DNA of 64,000 nt from Molossus alvarezi (GCA_037176705.1 CM073907.1:12121001-12185000), one strand, 5' to 3'; positions 20,173 through 31,253 are shown, numbered from the stretch's first letter. Notes: generated by a model from the letters alone, not told the origin. Numbers and translations are program-made.

Positions 20173-22891
20173 CCAGAATGGCTGACACATTGCTGGGGGT
20201 CCCTGGATGGCCTTTAAGTTCGGAGGCTCAGGATCAGCTGCCTCCTGAGGCCCACTCATGTCTGTGATGGCAGCCTCTCCCCACCCCCCCACCCTGTAGC
20301 CCTTCTCCTGCCGAGCTGTTAGTCTCTCGCTCCTTTCGGCCTACGTGTGCCTCCAGGACAGGTCAGAACACACTGCGCAGTCCAGAAGGACAGAGAAGTC
20401 CCACAGCGGGACACCAGCGGGCACCTGAGTAGTCATTCAGGGCACCGTGGGCAAAACACTGGTGTCTGAGCACAGGTGGGGGCCGCAGGCGGAACCTGCA
20501 CGGGTGGCCCACTGACTCCTCCGGGAATGGCCCTGAGGACGGTCTCCCTAAACCGTGACATATCCCAGGAGAGGGAGGCAGAGCAGGCTGCGGGTGGGGA
20601 GAGGGCACCGAGGGGTCACTGCTCTTCATTCCTGCCCCTGCATGTGACCTTCACCGCCTGGGACCTTCAACTCAGAGCCCTGCACGACGGCAGAGCTGGC
20701 TGGCGTGGCCACGATGCTGTCCAGGATGCCCACTTAGTGATGGCGGGGCTCAGCTGCCTGACCTTCCTCATACCAGACAGAGAGGTCCCCTCTCTCTCTG
20801 TTCTACAGGAAGCAGCTGTGGCCAGGTGTGGGACCTTCAGAGAGACCTCGGGTTACACCACGAGAAGGAGAGCCCGGAACGAGGACAGCAGGACAGAGAG
20901 CAGCACACACAGAGGGCGGTGCGGAGGACAGGAACAGCGGGTGTGTGCGAACACTTCTCACGTTGGAGGCAAATGGTCCAGCAGCTTAGGCAAAGCTGGT
21001 CAAGGACCCCGAGGAAGGAAACTGCCCTTAAGCTTTGGGGGTGCTCAGCAGCCTGGCTCAAGGACCCTGACAGGCAGGCCAGGCATTGTGCTAGGAGACA
21101 AAGCCCAAAGTGGGAAGGAGGCGGCGTCACCTCCCAGGTGGTCTCTCTCCTGCTCCCCCCGCCCCGAAGCCCCTGTGACCTTGGGAAACTGAGTGGACAG
21201 CTAGGCAGGTGGTTTGGCACAGCAGGTTGGCCGAAGTCTCCAGAAGCCTCTGAATCCGCTCAACGTCAAGATGATTTTTTTCTTTGAGAGAGAAGCCTGC
21301 TTCTTCCCTCTCTTGGAATCGGCGGAGTCCTTCCTGTCCTCAAAGGACAGGAACAATGTCATACTGTGTGTCACGGCGGGTCCCCCCCAACCTGTGCTGT
21401 CACTTAGAAAAACAAATAAAGTAAAAATACAAACAGCCCTTCGCCGCCCAGGCACCACTTTTCCATCTTAAAACTATTTCTGGCAGGAGAAAAATGCTCC
21501 ATTCAGGAGATGCCCTGGTGGGAGACCAGCAGGAGGGTCACGGCCGCGGCGGCAGACGCAGCCCTCGGGCCGTACCAGCTCCCAGGAGCCCAGCATCACC
21601 TCACCTGCACTGTGACTGTCCACCTTGCACACAGTTCCCAACAAACAAAACAGAACAAAGGGACAGGCTTTGTTCATCTCGGAGAGCCTCCCACTGTCTT
21701 CCGAATATGACAGTCTAAGGCTCCCCGGAGGGAGGATGCTTTAAAAATCCCAAGGTGGACACTTGTCTGCTCACCAGCCAGCGTGCCAGGCCCCAGAGGG
21801 AGCCCCCTGCGTTAGTCTTCACAATTAGCAGCAGGATGGAAATTAATAATTCAAAAGATCCTTCCATGGCTATTCGTCCAACAAAAGCTTTCTGAGTTCC
21901 TACCGTATGCCAGGCACCGGCGAGAAACCCTTTACTCAACATTTTCTAGCAAAAGATTCTATTATAAGAGGTAGATGTTGAGGAGGATGCCATCTCAAAG
22001 ACAGGGAATCTAGACTTGTTGATAAAGCAGAGGCCACATTTTATCGCCCATCTTTTCTTTTTCCAAACACACATTTCCCCAAAGGTAATAAACAGTGACA
22101 GCTAGGGAAAAAGGCATCCCGTCCTTTCTCAGATACTGGGGACTAGAGAAACCTTGTTCTCCTCCAAAAGGATGAGTCCCTCTTCTCGTGGACTGGGGCC
22201 CTTGCTCTCTGATTCACTTTACAGCTGATTTTTGTAAAATAAAAATGCCAGTCAACAAAGTCGCTGATTGGGAACAAATGCACACAGGGGGGAAGTAAGG
22301 CGTGTCCTTACCATGGACCACAGGGGCAGCAGGGTCTCACTGTGGCACCCTGCTTGAGGCTTGTAAAAAAAATATCCCCAGTGCTGACACCTTGGGAAGT
22401 GACCCAAAGCTGCTCTGCACTTCGGGTAAGAAACCCCCCTCCTGTAACAGGGGAGGGACAGAGGCTGTCAGCCCCGTCCCTGCGGACGGGCTGGGCGGGG
22501 GCTGCGGCTCCAACCTCTGCTGGGGGACAACCGAGAGGACACTCACTGTGATTACACCCCACTGGGCAGGACAGGTCCCCGGTCAGGTCAGCTCGATTGA
22601 ATATTACGGAGAAGAATTTCCAATCAAAGCCTGCGGGTCCAGGCTGAGGGACTGACTCCCCGGAACGGAGAATTCGCTGACAGGAGGGGACACCATCATG
22701 CAGGGCAGAAGGCTGCCACGCAGTCGTGGTTAACAAATGCTCTTCCTCCAGCCTCACAATCCACAGCAGCAAGTGTGCGTCCCCAGGGATGTGCGCAGGA
22801 GCACGTGTGAACGCTGCCCCGAAAGACCTTACCGCAGAGTCAAGGTCAGGGCCAAACCTGAACAGCCACGTGGTCTGGCGCCGAGCCTCAC

Positions 22892-23009
22892 CTGGGCCTC
22901 TTGTCAGTGACGGCGACACACATGTGCTGGGAGGGTACTGCTGTCCACTTCTTCGCCTCCAGGACAAGGGCTTCTGCGTCCACCAAGCCAAACCCGTACA
23001 GATGGCTAA
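22892..23009 (-). CDS. PCSK6: PCSK6 exon I: catalytic/P-domain junction
   Basis: This exon has 118 nt, 2 + 38 codons + 2. It encodes SHLYGFGLVDAEALVLEAKK, then WTAVPSQHMCVAVTDKRP. The YGFG(L/R)(V/L)DA motif is typical of proprotein convertases and marks the passage into the P/Homo-B domain, which is needed for folding and for the calcium and pH optimum. The acceptor is TGTCTTTCCAG and the donor CCCAG|GTGAGG. Val replaces remembered human residues in LEAKK and AVTDK. The large intron I9 (7.5 kb) follows. Confidence 0.96.
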
Positions 23010-23948
23010 CTGGAAAGACAGGGCCTTCAGAACTGCTCCCTCCAGGCCCCCCAACACCCACATACTGCTTGGCTCCAGCAGAGGGCGCCTGACCCATGAC
23101 CTCCAGGGTCCTGGGACAGGCCACCTGTGTTATGCAGGGCTGGAAGGTCCCAGACTCTCCCAAGAGCCCCAGGTCACAGGACAAACCCTCCTAAGGATTG
23201 CTCCAAAGTCCCCTTGCTCAATTCAATCTCAACCTCAGGCCAGGAACTGTCCCACTTAGGGGCGGAGTAGAAGGGAGATGTAAACAGGATCGTGTGCCTT
23301 TCCCTAGATCTTAAACCAGAGGGAAACGACCCGAGACCCCCTGGTTGGTCCCTTGCTTCCTCTCCTTTGCCATTTAGTTGCCCTGCTGCATCGCAGGGCA
23401 TTCGGGGACAGTGGCACCGACCGGGAGTACTTGTGAACAGGCCCAGGCCAATGTTGAACTTGGCCAGTGCGAGAGTGTTTCAAAGTTTAATTTAAGAGGC
23501 ACGGTTGAGAACCAGATACAATCTATTTTCCTATTTAATTAGGCCAAAATTGAAATGTAGGTCAGCTCTTGTTACGGTGCAGCCCGCCACCAACATTCCT
23601 GTAAAACAAAGATGCATCGGGCGCCATCAATGGCCTCCTTATGAAAAGGAGTGTCCCGGGAAGGCTTGGCAGTAATGCTCGACCTATATCTTACAAATTG
23701 TGGCATCAGGCTTGGTGTCGAAATATTTGGACTTGAGCTTCAGAAAAGGAAAAACAAAAAAACAAAAACAAAGCAACCTTCCCTAACATACCATGACTGA
23801 ATTCAAATCTTTTTCAAGTATCTCTGGTAAGAAGCCAGAGAAACAAAGCCAGTGGCAAACTCCTATAATTACCTGCCTGAGAGGCTCCAAATATCTGTGT
23901 TAACAGCCCTTGACCATGGGTTGATTTCATGGCATCTGGGTCTCTATC

Positions 23949-23984
23949 CTCCCAGAACAGGTTGTTCTCAACCTGTTCTGGGAG
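23949..23984. promoter_or_regulatory. 16-bp perfect hairpin containing a consensus GRE/ARE
   Basis: CTCCCAGAACAGGTTG (23949-23964), loop TTCT, then its exact reverse complement (23969-23984). Within it, AGAACAGGTTGTTCT (23954-23968) is a perfect 15-bp steroid-receptor palindrome (AGAACAnnnTGTTCT), and a third half-site TGTTCT follows at 23974. Flanks continue the palindrome loosely. It may be a receptor site by chance within a small inverted repeat; occupancy cannot be judged. Confidence 0.55.
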
Positions 23985-24039
23985 TAGAGACCTCACTGTT
24001 CTATGAGTTACTTTTGTAACACAGGAGATTGCCGACACA

Positions 24040-24150
24040 AGTTTCATAGTTAGAAAGTAACTTACACAGCTATCTCAATGTTCTCATTGTCTGGATGAGG
24101 AAGTGGAGGGCTGTTTCAAAATCATAGAGCTGCTCGGGGCTAAGGATGCA
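24040..24150 (+). mobile_element. MIR-like relic
   Basis: TCATTGTCTGGATGAGGAAG, then AAAATCATAGAGCTGCTCGG resembles the second half of a MIR. Weak. Confidence 0.5.
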
Positions 24151-24623
24151 AGTTGTTCTTAGGGGGCAGGTAAACAAACATTTTTTTGTCATGATAATTA
24201 TGGATTTGTTTTCATGTGCATTAGGAAAAATATGTCTCCATATCAAGCCCATGGTTAACTAGATGGAATCAAGTTTCCTCTTAAAATATGTTTCTTCATG
24301 TAAAAAAAAAAAAAAAAAGAGGCAAGTCATTTGAAAGAGACCTATTCAGGCAGGTCCCTGGATGTGGCCAAAGTCGTGAAGTCTGGAGCCCCCTGAACTC
24401 TAGTGACCTTAGGCGTCTTCCTTATTGCCTGCCAGTTTGAGGGTCCAGGACACTTCTCTTACATCGCTGGATACATTCTTTCTGTTCTTGTGACACAGTT
24501 TGTGTTCACTTGGGATTCTTTTGGAGAAAGCCTGTCACCCCTTACACAGATTCCAGGAGGTCCCCCAGAGGGCCCACCAGGGCAGGGTGACCGCCATCGC
24601 CCCGCAACCCGGGAGCCCCGCAC

Positions 24624-24727
24624 CTTTGTGACCAGCACCGTTGACCTTCCAGTCATTCGCTTTCAGGTGGGCTGGCCTGGATGTCTTCACCAGCAGGTGC
24701 TGCACGTCCCTCCAGGTCAACTGGCTG
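24624..24727 (-). CDS. PCSK6: PCSK6 exon H: end of catalytic domain
   Basis: This exon has 104 nt, 1 + 34 codons + 1. It encodes SQLTWRDVQHLLVKTSRPAH followed by LKANDWKVNGAGHK. This helical segment closes the S8 domain and leads to the P domain. The split codons AA|C and G|TT join neighbours G and I correctly. The acceptor reads TTGCAGCAGCCAG, a tandem NAG-NAG site: using the second AG would remove only the first Ser. The donor is AAAG|GTGCGG, a little off consensus. Ser to Asn in KANDW is the only change I see against the remembered human sequence. Confidence 0.96.
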
Positions 24728-24730
24728 CTG
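24725..24730 (-). other. PCSK6: Tandem NAGNAG splice acceptor of exon H
   Basis: On the minus strand the acceptor reads CAGCAG, so two AGs three bases apart can end the intron. The first gives AAC-AGC-CAG (Asn-Ser-Gln). The second would give AAC-CAG and delete one Ser. The first is assigned because it matches the human protein length. Confidence 0.8.
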
Positions 24731-25179
24731 CAATGACACAGGACAGACCGGTGTGACCCACCCAGGTCAATACTGATGGCTACACGGATGCCTCTGGGGT
24801 CTGGACTCGAGGAAGCCCCAGAGGCTCCGTGCCTGGCTGAGGGATTAGTCCCCGTCAAAGGCCCGGATCCCCCCCACCCCCACCCCGTGTGACCCCACTG
24901 GCTCCAGATGTAATGTGAGATTTTAATATTCCACACCTACAGAGCATTCGGGGGCAACGGGGAAAGATGCATTCAAAGAACCCACGCCCACTAATAAGAA
25001 ATGCATAGGTCAGATTTCTTTGATTTGAAGAGACATTTTCTCGCCTTTTTAACACCTTTGAAACCAGGGTCCAAGCTCTGAGGATGCGCTGAACACCCTC
25101 CCCGACCGCAGCATCAGGACCGAGACCCACACAGACGCCCACCCCCAGCCACACTCGTCACAGCTGTGTTTCCGATCAT

Positions 25180-25790
25180 CTACTCTTTGTTCGCGTGGGT
25201 TTAAAATACGCATAAGATAAATTTACCATCTTAACCGCATTCGTCCTGCTATACAGCTGTGACCACCATCCATTCACAGAACGTTTTCATCTTCCCAAAC
25301 TCAGACTCTGCTCCCATTAAAACCACCTCCCTCCCCCAGCCCCTGCACCCAACCGTCTGCTCTGTCTATGGATTTGATGTTTCTAGGTCTCCCATACGCG
25401 TGGGATCACACCGCGCATGTCCTTTTGGGACTGGCTTCTTTCACTCAGCCAGTGCATGTCCTCAAGGTCCATCCACGTTATCACTTGTGCCAGAATTTCC
25501 TGCCCTTTTAAGCCTGGGTGATACTCCATCGGATGCGTGGACCACATTTTGCTTCTCCACGCATCTTTGAATGGACACTTGGGTTGCTTCCACCTTCTGG
25601 CAACTGTGAGTGATACTGCTATGAACACCAGGGTGCAAGTCTCTCTTCAGGTCTCTGCCCCCAGTTCTTTGGGGCAGATGCCCACAGGCAGAGCTGCGGG
25701 GTCGTACGGGCCCTCGGGCTGCGGTTTCTGGGCCTGCCACACTGCCTTCCGCGGCGGCCACGCCACTTGGATTCCCAGCGACCGTCCCCT
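25180..25790 (-). mobile_element. Old LINE-1 3'-region relic
   Basis: Reverse-oriented. TTTACCATCTTAACCGCATT, TTGGGACTGGCTTCTTTCAC, GGACACTTGGGTTGCTTCCA and TATGAACACCAGGGTGCAAG are antisense copies of well known LINE-1 ORF2 end/3' UTR text. Fully decayed. Confidence 0.85.
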
Positions 25791-26699
25791 CTTCGCCCAT
25801 CTTCCTACTGGGAGTTCCCTTGCATCTCACAGTCTCCGGGCTCTGGCCCCGGCCTCCCCTAATTTCTCCAACATGTTCCTTCCACAGTGCCAGTCACTGG
25901 CTTCCTGGCGGCTGCACTGCAATCACGTCCTGAGGTCCATTTTCCTAACCTCTGCTGGGCGCAGACTAGTCTGCTCTCCTCCCCAAACCCACTGCCCCTC
26001 TCAGCATTAGAGGAGGATTCTGACAGCCCGAGTGGCCCAAGGCCTCGCATTCTGGTGAAGTGGGCACAGGCTTAGGAGTTGAGACAGAACACACATGGCT
26101 GTGTCCCTTGTTGCCTGTGTGACCGCTCAAGCCAGCAGGGCCACCTCAAGGATGGCTAGAGCCAGTCCTGGACTGGGCCTGAGCTTCGGAGTGTGACAGG
26201 AGGGGTCCAGGAAGGGAGGATGTTAGAACCCACCGGAGGGTGAGGAAACCCATTTCATTCACGACTCTGGTAATAACATCACAAATACACTTTGTCTGGA
26301 AAACACATCTAAGAATTAATGTTGAAAATGTTTTCCATGGAAAGGGTTGATGGGAAGTCCCAAGACTGCACCAAACTGTGGGCGGCCGTAGGATGCTTCC
26401 TACGCAGGGGGGTCTCTCTTCAATCTTGTTACTACTTGTTGTCCACAGGCGCTCCCTAACCCTTCTCCACCCAGGACGATCGGGCTCACCCTGCTTCTTG
26501 CCACAGCAGAAGTAAGCACAGCCAGACAGCAAAGCTGCCCCGAGATCCGCAGGCCTGGGGTCCAGACCCCTGAGCTCCCCAATCGCCAAATCTCCGCTCA
26601 GGCCTGCAGGTCCCTGGTTGTAACTTGTTCCTTCCTGACTGACCCTATATGTGAAGTTGGAGCTGTTTTCCGTGAAGTGTGCTGGGTTTGCTACCTGCA

Positions 26700-27360
26700 A
26701 ATTTCTGAGAGCTAAAATGACGAGGAAAATGACTGTCCGAGTTTTCCTGGGTTCACAGCCAAGCTCAATGGGACAATCTGGTACAAAACAGGGTGTGTTT
26801 TCTATTTAGTTTCGACGAACAGAATCTCTTGTATGTTTCCAATAAGGAATGGAAGAAAACGTAAAACAATGAATCGCTAAGTGTGTAAAAGCAACTTTCC
26901 ACATACTTAACTAATTATTTAGTTTTATAAAAGAGCCTTAGGACACGGGAGCTAAGAGTTTGGCCCGAAAATCGAAAATATTTAGCCGTTCCTTTGTTAA
27001 ATTGGTAGCGTTGGAGTTTTACGCCTTGTGGAGATCAACATGCCAACAGGCATAATTACAAGGATTTAAGCAACTCCAACATGACTTTCGAATCATTTAA
27101 AATCTCATCCATAACAAATGAGGGCTTCTGACGGCTGGGCTGTGCAGAGTGGTTTTGACATAAAAACTACAATTTGTTTTTGACGCCACAATTGCATTGC
27201 TGTGACCTCTCTTTTCCTTCTGACCCACCCACTTACTAGTAACTACGAACTCGTCATGTGCCTGACGACAGGTCAAGCATCACTCCTGCATGGACAGTTT
27301 ACGAATGAACGTTTAGGAAGGGTAGCAGCCGCTGGAACTGTGACCTTGCTTCATGATGCT
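26700..27360. promoter_or_regulatory. AT-rich repeat-poor block, candidate conserved non-coding element
   Basis: About 660 nt of AT-rich sequence with no transposon trace, flanked by repeat-rich or GC-rich DNA. It holds several homeodomain-like cores (TTAACTAATTATTTAG, CATAATTACAAG, ACAATTGCATTG) and a possible CDX/HOX-like TTTTATAAAAG. This is only a compositional argument. Confidence 0.3.
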
Positions 27361-27391
27361 CCCTAGAAAGGTCTTTAAAAAGGAAAAGGGG

Positions 27392-27585
27392 AGCCCTGGC
27401 CGGGTGGTTCAGTGGTTGGAGCATCCTTCCCTACACCAAAAGGGTTTGATTCCCCATCAGGGCACATGCCTGGGTTGTGGGCTGGATCCCCAGTAGGGGG
27501 CGTGCAGGAGGCAGCCGATGGACATTTGTTTCTCACACTGATGTTTCTCTCTCTCTAAAAAAATCAATCAACACATATTTTTAAA
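27392..27585 (+). mobile_element. VES SINE close to exon G donor
   Basis: A forward copy: GCCCTGGCCGGGTGGTTCAG, CAGTAGGGGGCGTGCAGG, tail AAAAAAATCAATCAAC. Its tail end lies about 20 nt from the splice donor of exon G, antisense to the gene. Confidence 0.9.
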
Positions 27586-27606
27586 GAAGAGCGAGATAGA
27601 ACTTAC

Positions 27607-27707
27607 TTTGCTTCTAATGCCAAGGCGATGATTCCCGCCACCATGGGGGCTGAAACCGAGGTCCCCGTGTGGCCGTCGGTGCAGCGCTGCCGCAGATCCG
27701 TGGTGAC
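27607..27707 (-). CDS. PCSK6: PCSK6 exon G: catalytic domain with active-site Ser
   Basis: This exon has 101 nt, phase 0 in and 2 nt of an Asn codon out. It encodes VTTDLRQRCTDGHTGTSV, then SAPMVAGIIALALEA. The Ser of GTSVSAP is the nucleophile (window residue 286, human 420); its spacing from Asp and His matches human exactly. The acceptor follows CCCTCCTCCCAG and the donor is AA|GTAAGT, the full consensus. A VES SINE (27392-27585) starts its A-rich tail only about 20 nt into the downstream intron. Confidence 0.97.
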
Positions 27708-28359
27708 CTGGGAGGAGGGTAGCAAGAGGTGACGTCAGCTCTCAGGAGAGCTCAGAGGCCACTGAGTCCTGGGCACATGCGATCCCGGGTCCCAGGGATG
27801 GAAAAGGCGCTACTTGGTCGCATCTGAGCAACCAAGGTTTCCGCCGTATCTGTTGTTCCCTGCCCGTCTGCTTCACTCTCACAGGTGAACAATGGACCCG
27901 CTGTATGAGCAAGCTAATCACAGGGCGAGGACGAGGCCAAGACGATGAGGAGCGTGCTGAGGCACAAAGGCAAGACCCACTGAAACAAAGAGGAGCCCCT
28001 CTGCAGAGTCCCCACGACACGACCACGAGCCAGAGTCCGCAGTGACACCCCAAGTCATCGCCTGACTTCAGAGCAGCTGGAAACACCCGGAGGGGCCCAG
28101 GGGGCCCAGAGAACGTGTCTGCCTTTAGCCAGAAGGTCAGACATCCTTCTGCCGCAGGATGTCCTCAGACAGCTGACAGTGTCCCAAAGTTCTGAGTTCC
28201 AATAGCAGCAGATGACCCTGGGGCCGGCTCCAGGCTGGGTGAGGGGACTGATCCTGGACCTCACTGTCGCGTGGCCTGCTGTGTACCTTGCCTCTGACCC
28301 GAAATGGACAGGCAGCCGCCGTCTGGCCAGCAGGTGTGGCCCCAGCTGTGTGACACTGT

Positions 28360-28868
28360 CACCTAGAGTCGCCCCATGCATTATGCGGATGGAATTAAGG
28401 TTGCTAACCAGCCTTAAATCAGGGAGTGTACCCTGGATTACCCGGTGGGACCAGTGCAATCACAGGGCCCTTCGAAGTGGGAACAGGCAGCATGAGGCAC
28501 AAGAGGGACCCGACCCATCACTGCTGGCTTCGCAGAGGGACTGGGGGACAGGCGAGGGGTGTGGGCGGCCCCTGAGAGCTGAGCACGGTCGCGACGAACA
28601 GCCTACAAGGAGACGGAAGCTTGGTCCTATAACCACAAGGAACTACCTTCTGCCAATAACCTGAACGAGCGGGACACAGATTCCCCCAGAGCCTCCCGAA
28701 TGGCACACAGCCGGCAACACCTGGGTCCCAGCCTTGGGAGGCTGAGGACAGACCCAGCTGAAGCCACCGCACCGCTGCCCTACAGAACCGTGCGCTGATC
28801 AATCTGGGCTCTTTCCAGCTGGTAAGTTTGGGATAATGTGTTATGACAGTGATAGGAAACTAATACAC
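28360..28868 (+). mobile_element. MLT1 LTR (ERVL-MaLR), solitary
   Basis: Landmarks: CCTGGATTACCCGGTGGGAC, AATCACAGGGCCCTTCGAAG, GACACAGATTCCCCCAGAGC, then ATAGGAAACTAATACA at the end. The 5' edge is vague. There is no internal coding sequence. Confidence 0.82.
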
Positions 28869-28993
28869 CCGCCAAGCGGCCAGTCTACGTGACCCTGGAC
28901 AACGCATCTCCCCAGGGACAGAGCATCTTCCAGACAGAGCACCCTCCTCGTCCCATTTCATTTGGGCCAACAATTACGTAGTGAGAGGCCCAG

Positions 28994-28994
<1 letters not shown>

Positions 28995-29039
<45 letters not shown>

Positions 29040-29056
29040 CCCCCCTCCCTCCCTCT
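28995..29056. repeat. (CT)n microsatellite
   Basis: About 22 CT units with one interruption, then C- and CCT-rich sequence. A simple pyrimidine repeat on the plus strand. Confidence 0.92.
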
Positions 29057-29827
29057 CGCATGCGCACGCATGCACACACATGAAGATTGGGCACCAAAGC
29101 TAACAATAACCAGCTTCCTCCACCCTCCCTGGTCAGTAGGACAAGGCACCTTGACCTTGGGGAGGACAGCCGAAGAGAAGAGAGCAGAAATGAGATGCAG
29201 CCTCTCTGACCCCAGGATCTGCATCTGCAAGTGGGCTTCTGGGGAGTACTCAGTAATGGGGTCCACTGAGGGAGACTGGGGTGTCGGGCAGGAGGCCACT
29301 CTCCCAGGGCCAGGGGGCGCCCCTGGCTGGCTCTCCAGCCCCTGGGTGTGAGCAGAGGGGCCTCCCCCGGGGAGCGGATGGCTGAGCCGAGACGGACAGC
29401 CCCTGTCCTGAGACGGAGCGTCCGCGTGGAGCACAGCTCGTGTTTGGTGGATGACAGGAAAAGCCGAGGCGTGAACCAGTAACTTCCGCCATCACTGCTT
29501 CCATTGGGAGACACACCCCAAACCAGCAACGCCTCACTTCAGGAGAACACTGCCCAGCAGCCACTGCACAGAGAGGAACAGAGTTCTAGGGGACAGAGCT
29601 GCGACCTCCATCAGACACTGTCAACTGGGGTCCCCTGGCAGGATGTCTAAGGGGACTCAGAGCCAAGACTCAGTGTAGTTGAGCAGGAGAAAACACACAC
29701 AAGGAAACTAATACAAAACATAAAAGCCGTCCATATTACCAGGAAAAAGTCCTGGGACAGCATGTGTTCGCTCTTCGTACCCATACATTGCTGCTCAGAG
29801 ATGTTTTTTATTCTAAAAGGGGGCATT

Positions 29828-29872
29828 TTACAGCACACACGCATGCACACGCACACGCATGCACACGCAGTC
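29828..29872. repeat. Alternating CA/CG run, Z-DNA-prone
   Basis: ACACACGCATGCACACGCAC and repeats of it: an alternating purine-pyrimidine run of about 45 bp, the composition that most readily adopts left-handed DNA. Confidence 0.8.
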
Positions 29873-29984
29873 TGGTGAATGAAACACGCAATGCTGCCTG
29901 CCCTGCTCCCAGGGCGGGGACACACTGTCCTCCCAGCCCCCCGGACAGTGTCCCCCCACAGCCTCCGCCCCTCTGCCCTGCAGC

Positions 29985-30310
29985 CAGCAGCCCCCGCCAG
30001 GTTCGGGGCCGGCGTCTGTTTAACGAGACTCCAGCCAGCCCGCGCTCCAGCGAGCAGGGTTCCTACAGGAACAGGACGCCATTCAGAGTCTCGGCTGCCC
30101 GTCCCAGGGGCGCGTGCTCCAGCGGGAAAGAAAAATAACTGAAATTAATACCTTCGTTACCCGGCCCCGGCCGCTGCCGGGCTGGCGGCCGGACGATCGG
30201 GGCTGAGTTTTCCGTCGGTGCAAAGGGGAGAACAGGGGGCCTGTTTGCTGCCACCGAAGTAAATGTAAAAATAAACGCGCCGGTCATTTCTAAAGACGCG
30301 CGTGAGCTTT
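29985..30310. promoter_or_regulatory. CpG-rich intronic block (candidate regulatory island)
   Basis: By eye, CpG dinucleotides are much denser here than in the surrounding intron (GCCCGCGCTCCAGCGAGC, GGCGGCCGGACGATCGGG, AACGCGCCGG, GACGCGCG). It contains no repeat. A methylation-protected enhancer or alternative promoter is possible; nothing in the sequence proves it, and no TATA or start site is evident. Confidence 0.4.
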
Positions 30311-30962
30311 AAAAATTAAGCCACGTCTGGCCAGCTCCCTGGTCTCGTTTTTCAAATGTCTAAAACCTCGACTTAATGACCGTGCATGTGAGCTGTGCAT
30401 TAACTTCAACTCAACACCCACCCCTCGTGCTTCTTTTTAAAGGGGAAAAGCACGTAGGAGGAAGCGCCGATTCCGTCCACATACCAAACGAAAACAGTTA
30501 CTGTATCAAACACAAGTCACACTTGTGTTCACTGAAGTGAGCGCAGCAGGCAGAAACCCCTGCTCAGCTCAGTGTCCAGAAAAGTCCTTTTGTTACCAGC
30601 GGAATGCCCATAGGACCAGCTGGATTTACAGTCTTTCAACCAAAAACCAAACTTTCTCCTCCTCAATGTTGCGCGTTGAGACCGAACGGGTCGGTCGGAC
30701 CCCAAGCGACGTGACCACAGAACTCGAGAAAGCTAAAAGGAGACGTTGTGGTGAGAACGGACCCCATTCTTAAAGGGTATTTTTAGCTCTCTAAAGCCAG
30801 AGAGGGTTTTAACTGGCATTCTGTGCAGAAATTAGCCGGGCAGGGTCTGCGGAAGGTTGCCAAGGGACCGGGGTTTACCCGGAGGCACAATTAGTTCACT
30901 GATGGGTGAGGGTGGTGCCCTGGAACTCGGGGCAAACTGGACTGGTCCTGGCTCATCTTTTT

Positions 30963-31185
30963 TGTTGTTGTTAATCCTCACCCAAGCATATTTTTTTCTG
31001 ATTTTTAGAGAGAGTGGAAGGGAGAGGGGGAGAGAGAGAGAAACATTGATGTGAGAGAGACACATGGATTGGTTGCCTCCTGCATGTGCCCTGCAACCCA
31101 GGTACGTGCCCTTCCCTGAGAATTGAACCCGGGACAACTGGAGCCTGGGCTGACGCTCTAACCACTGACCCACACCAGCCAGGGC
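30963..31185 (-). mobile_element. VES SINE
   Basis: A reverse copy with tail TCCTCACCCAAGCA and head ACCCACACCAGCCAGGGCC. CCTGGCTCATCTTTTTT and CCTGGCGCATCTGTTT flank it. It ends about 70 nt into the intron downstream of exon F. Confidence 0.9.
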
Positions 31186-31253
31186 CTGGCGCATCTGTTT
31201 GTTAAGGAAAAAAGGGCCACCCCCCGAACCTCCACCTCCCCGGGAGCACTCAC

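Larger units (their letters stand above)
15357..22891 (-). other. PCSK6 intron I-J
   Basis: A 7.5-kb intron. It holds five VES copies, two MIR relics, a G4-capable run, a 93-bp inverted repeat and a GT-rich tandem duplication. 20200-22880 has no recognised repeat; open frames there (for example 20476-21192 forward) resemble nothing known. Confidence 0.85.
23010..24623 (-). other. PCSK6 intron H-I
   Basis: A 1.6-kb intron with no VES copy. It contains the hairpin/GRE at 23949-23984, a MIR-like relic at about 24040-24150 and a 17-A run near 24302. The rest is AT-rich unique sequence. Confidence 0.85.
24728..27606 (-). other. PCSK6 intron G-H
   Basis: A 2.9-kb intron. It holds a VES copy next to the exon G donor, an AT-rich repeat-poor block (26700-27360), about 900 nt of unassigned sequence, and an old LINE-1 relic. 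Confidence 0.87.
27708..31253 (-). other. PCSK6 intron F-G
   Basis: A 3.5-kb intron with a VES copy near its 5' end, a CpG-rich block (about 29985-30310), a (CA/CG)-rich alternating run, a (CT)n microsatellite and an MLT1 LTR. 30310-30960 is unique. Confidence 0.85.

Noticed and set aside
20476..21192. Forward open frame of 238 codons
   Set aside because: Antisense to PCSK6 in intron I-J, with no homology that I recognise, no Kozak-type start and no periodicity; read as chance.
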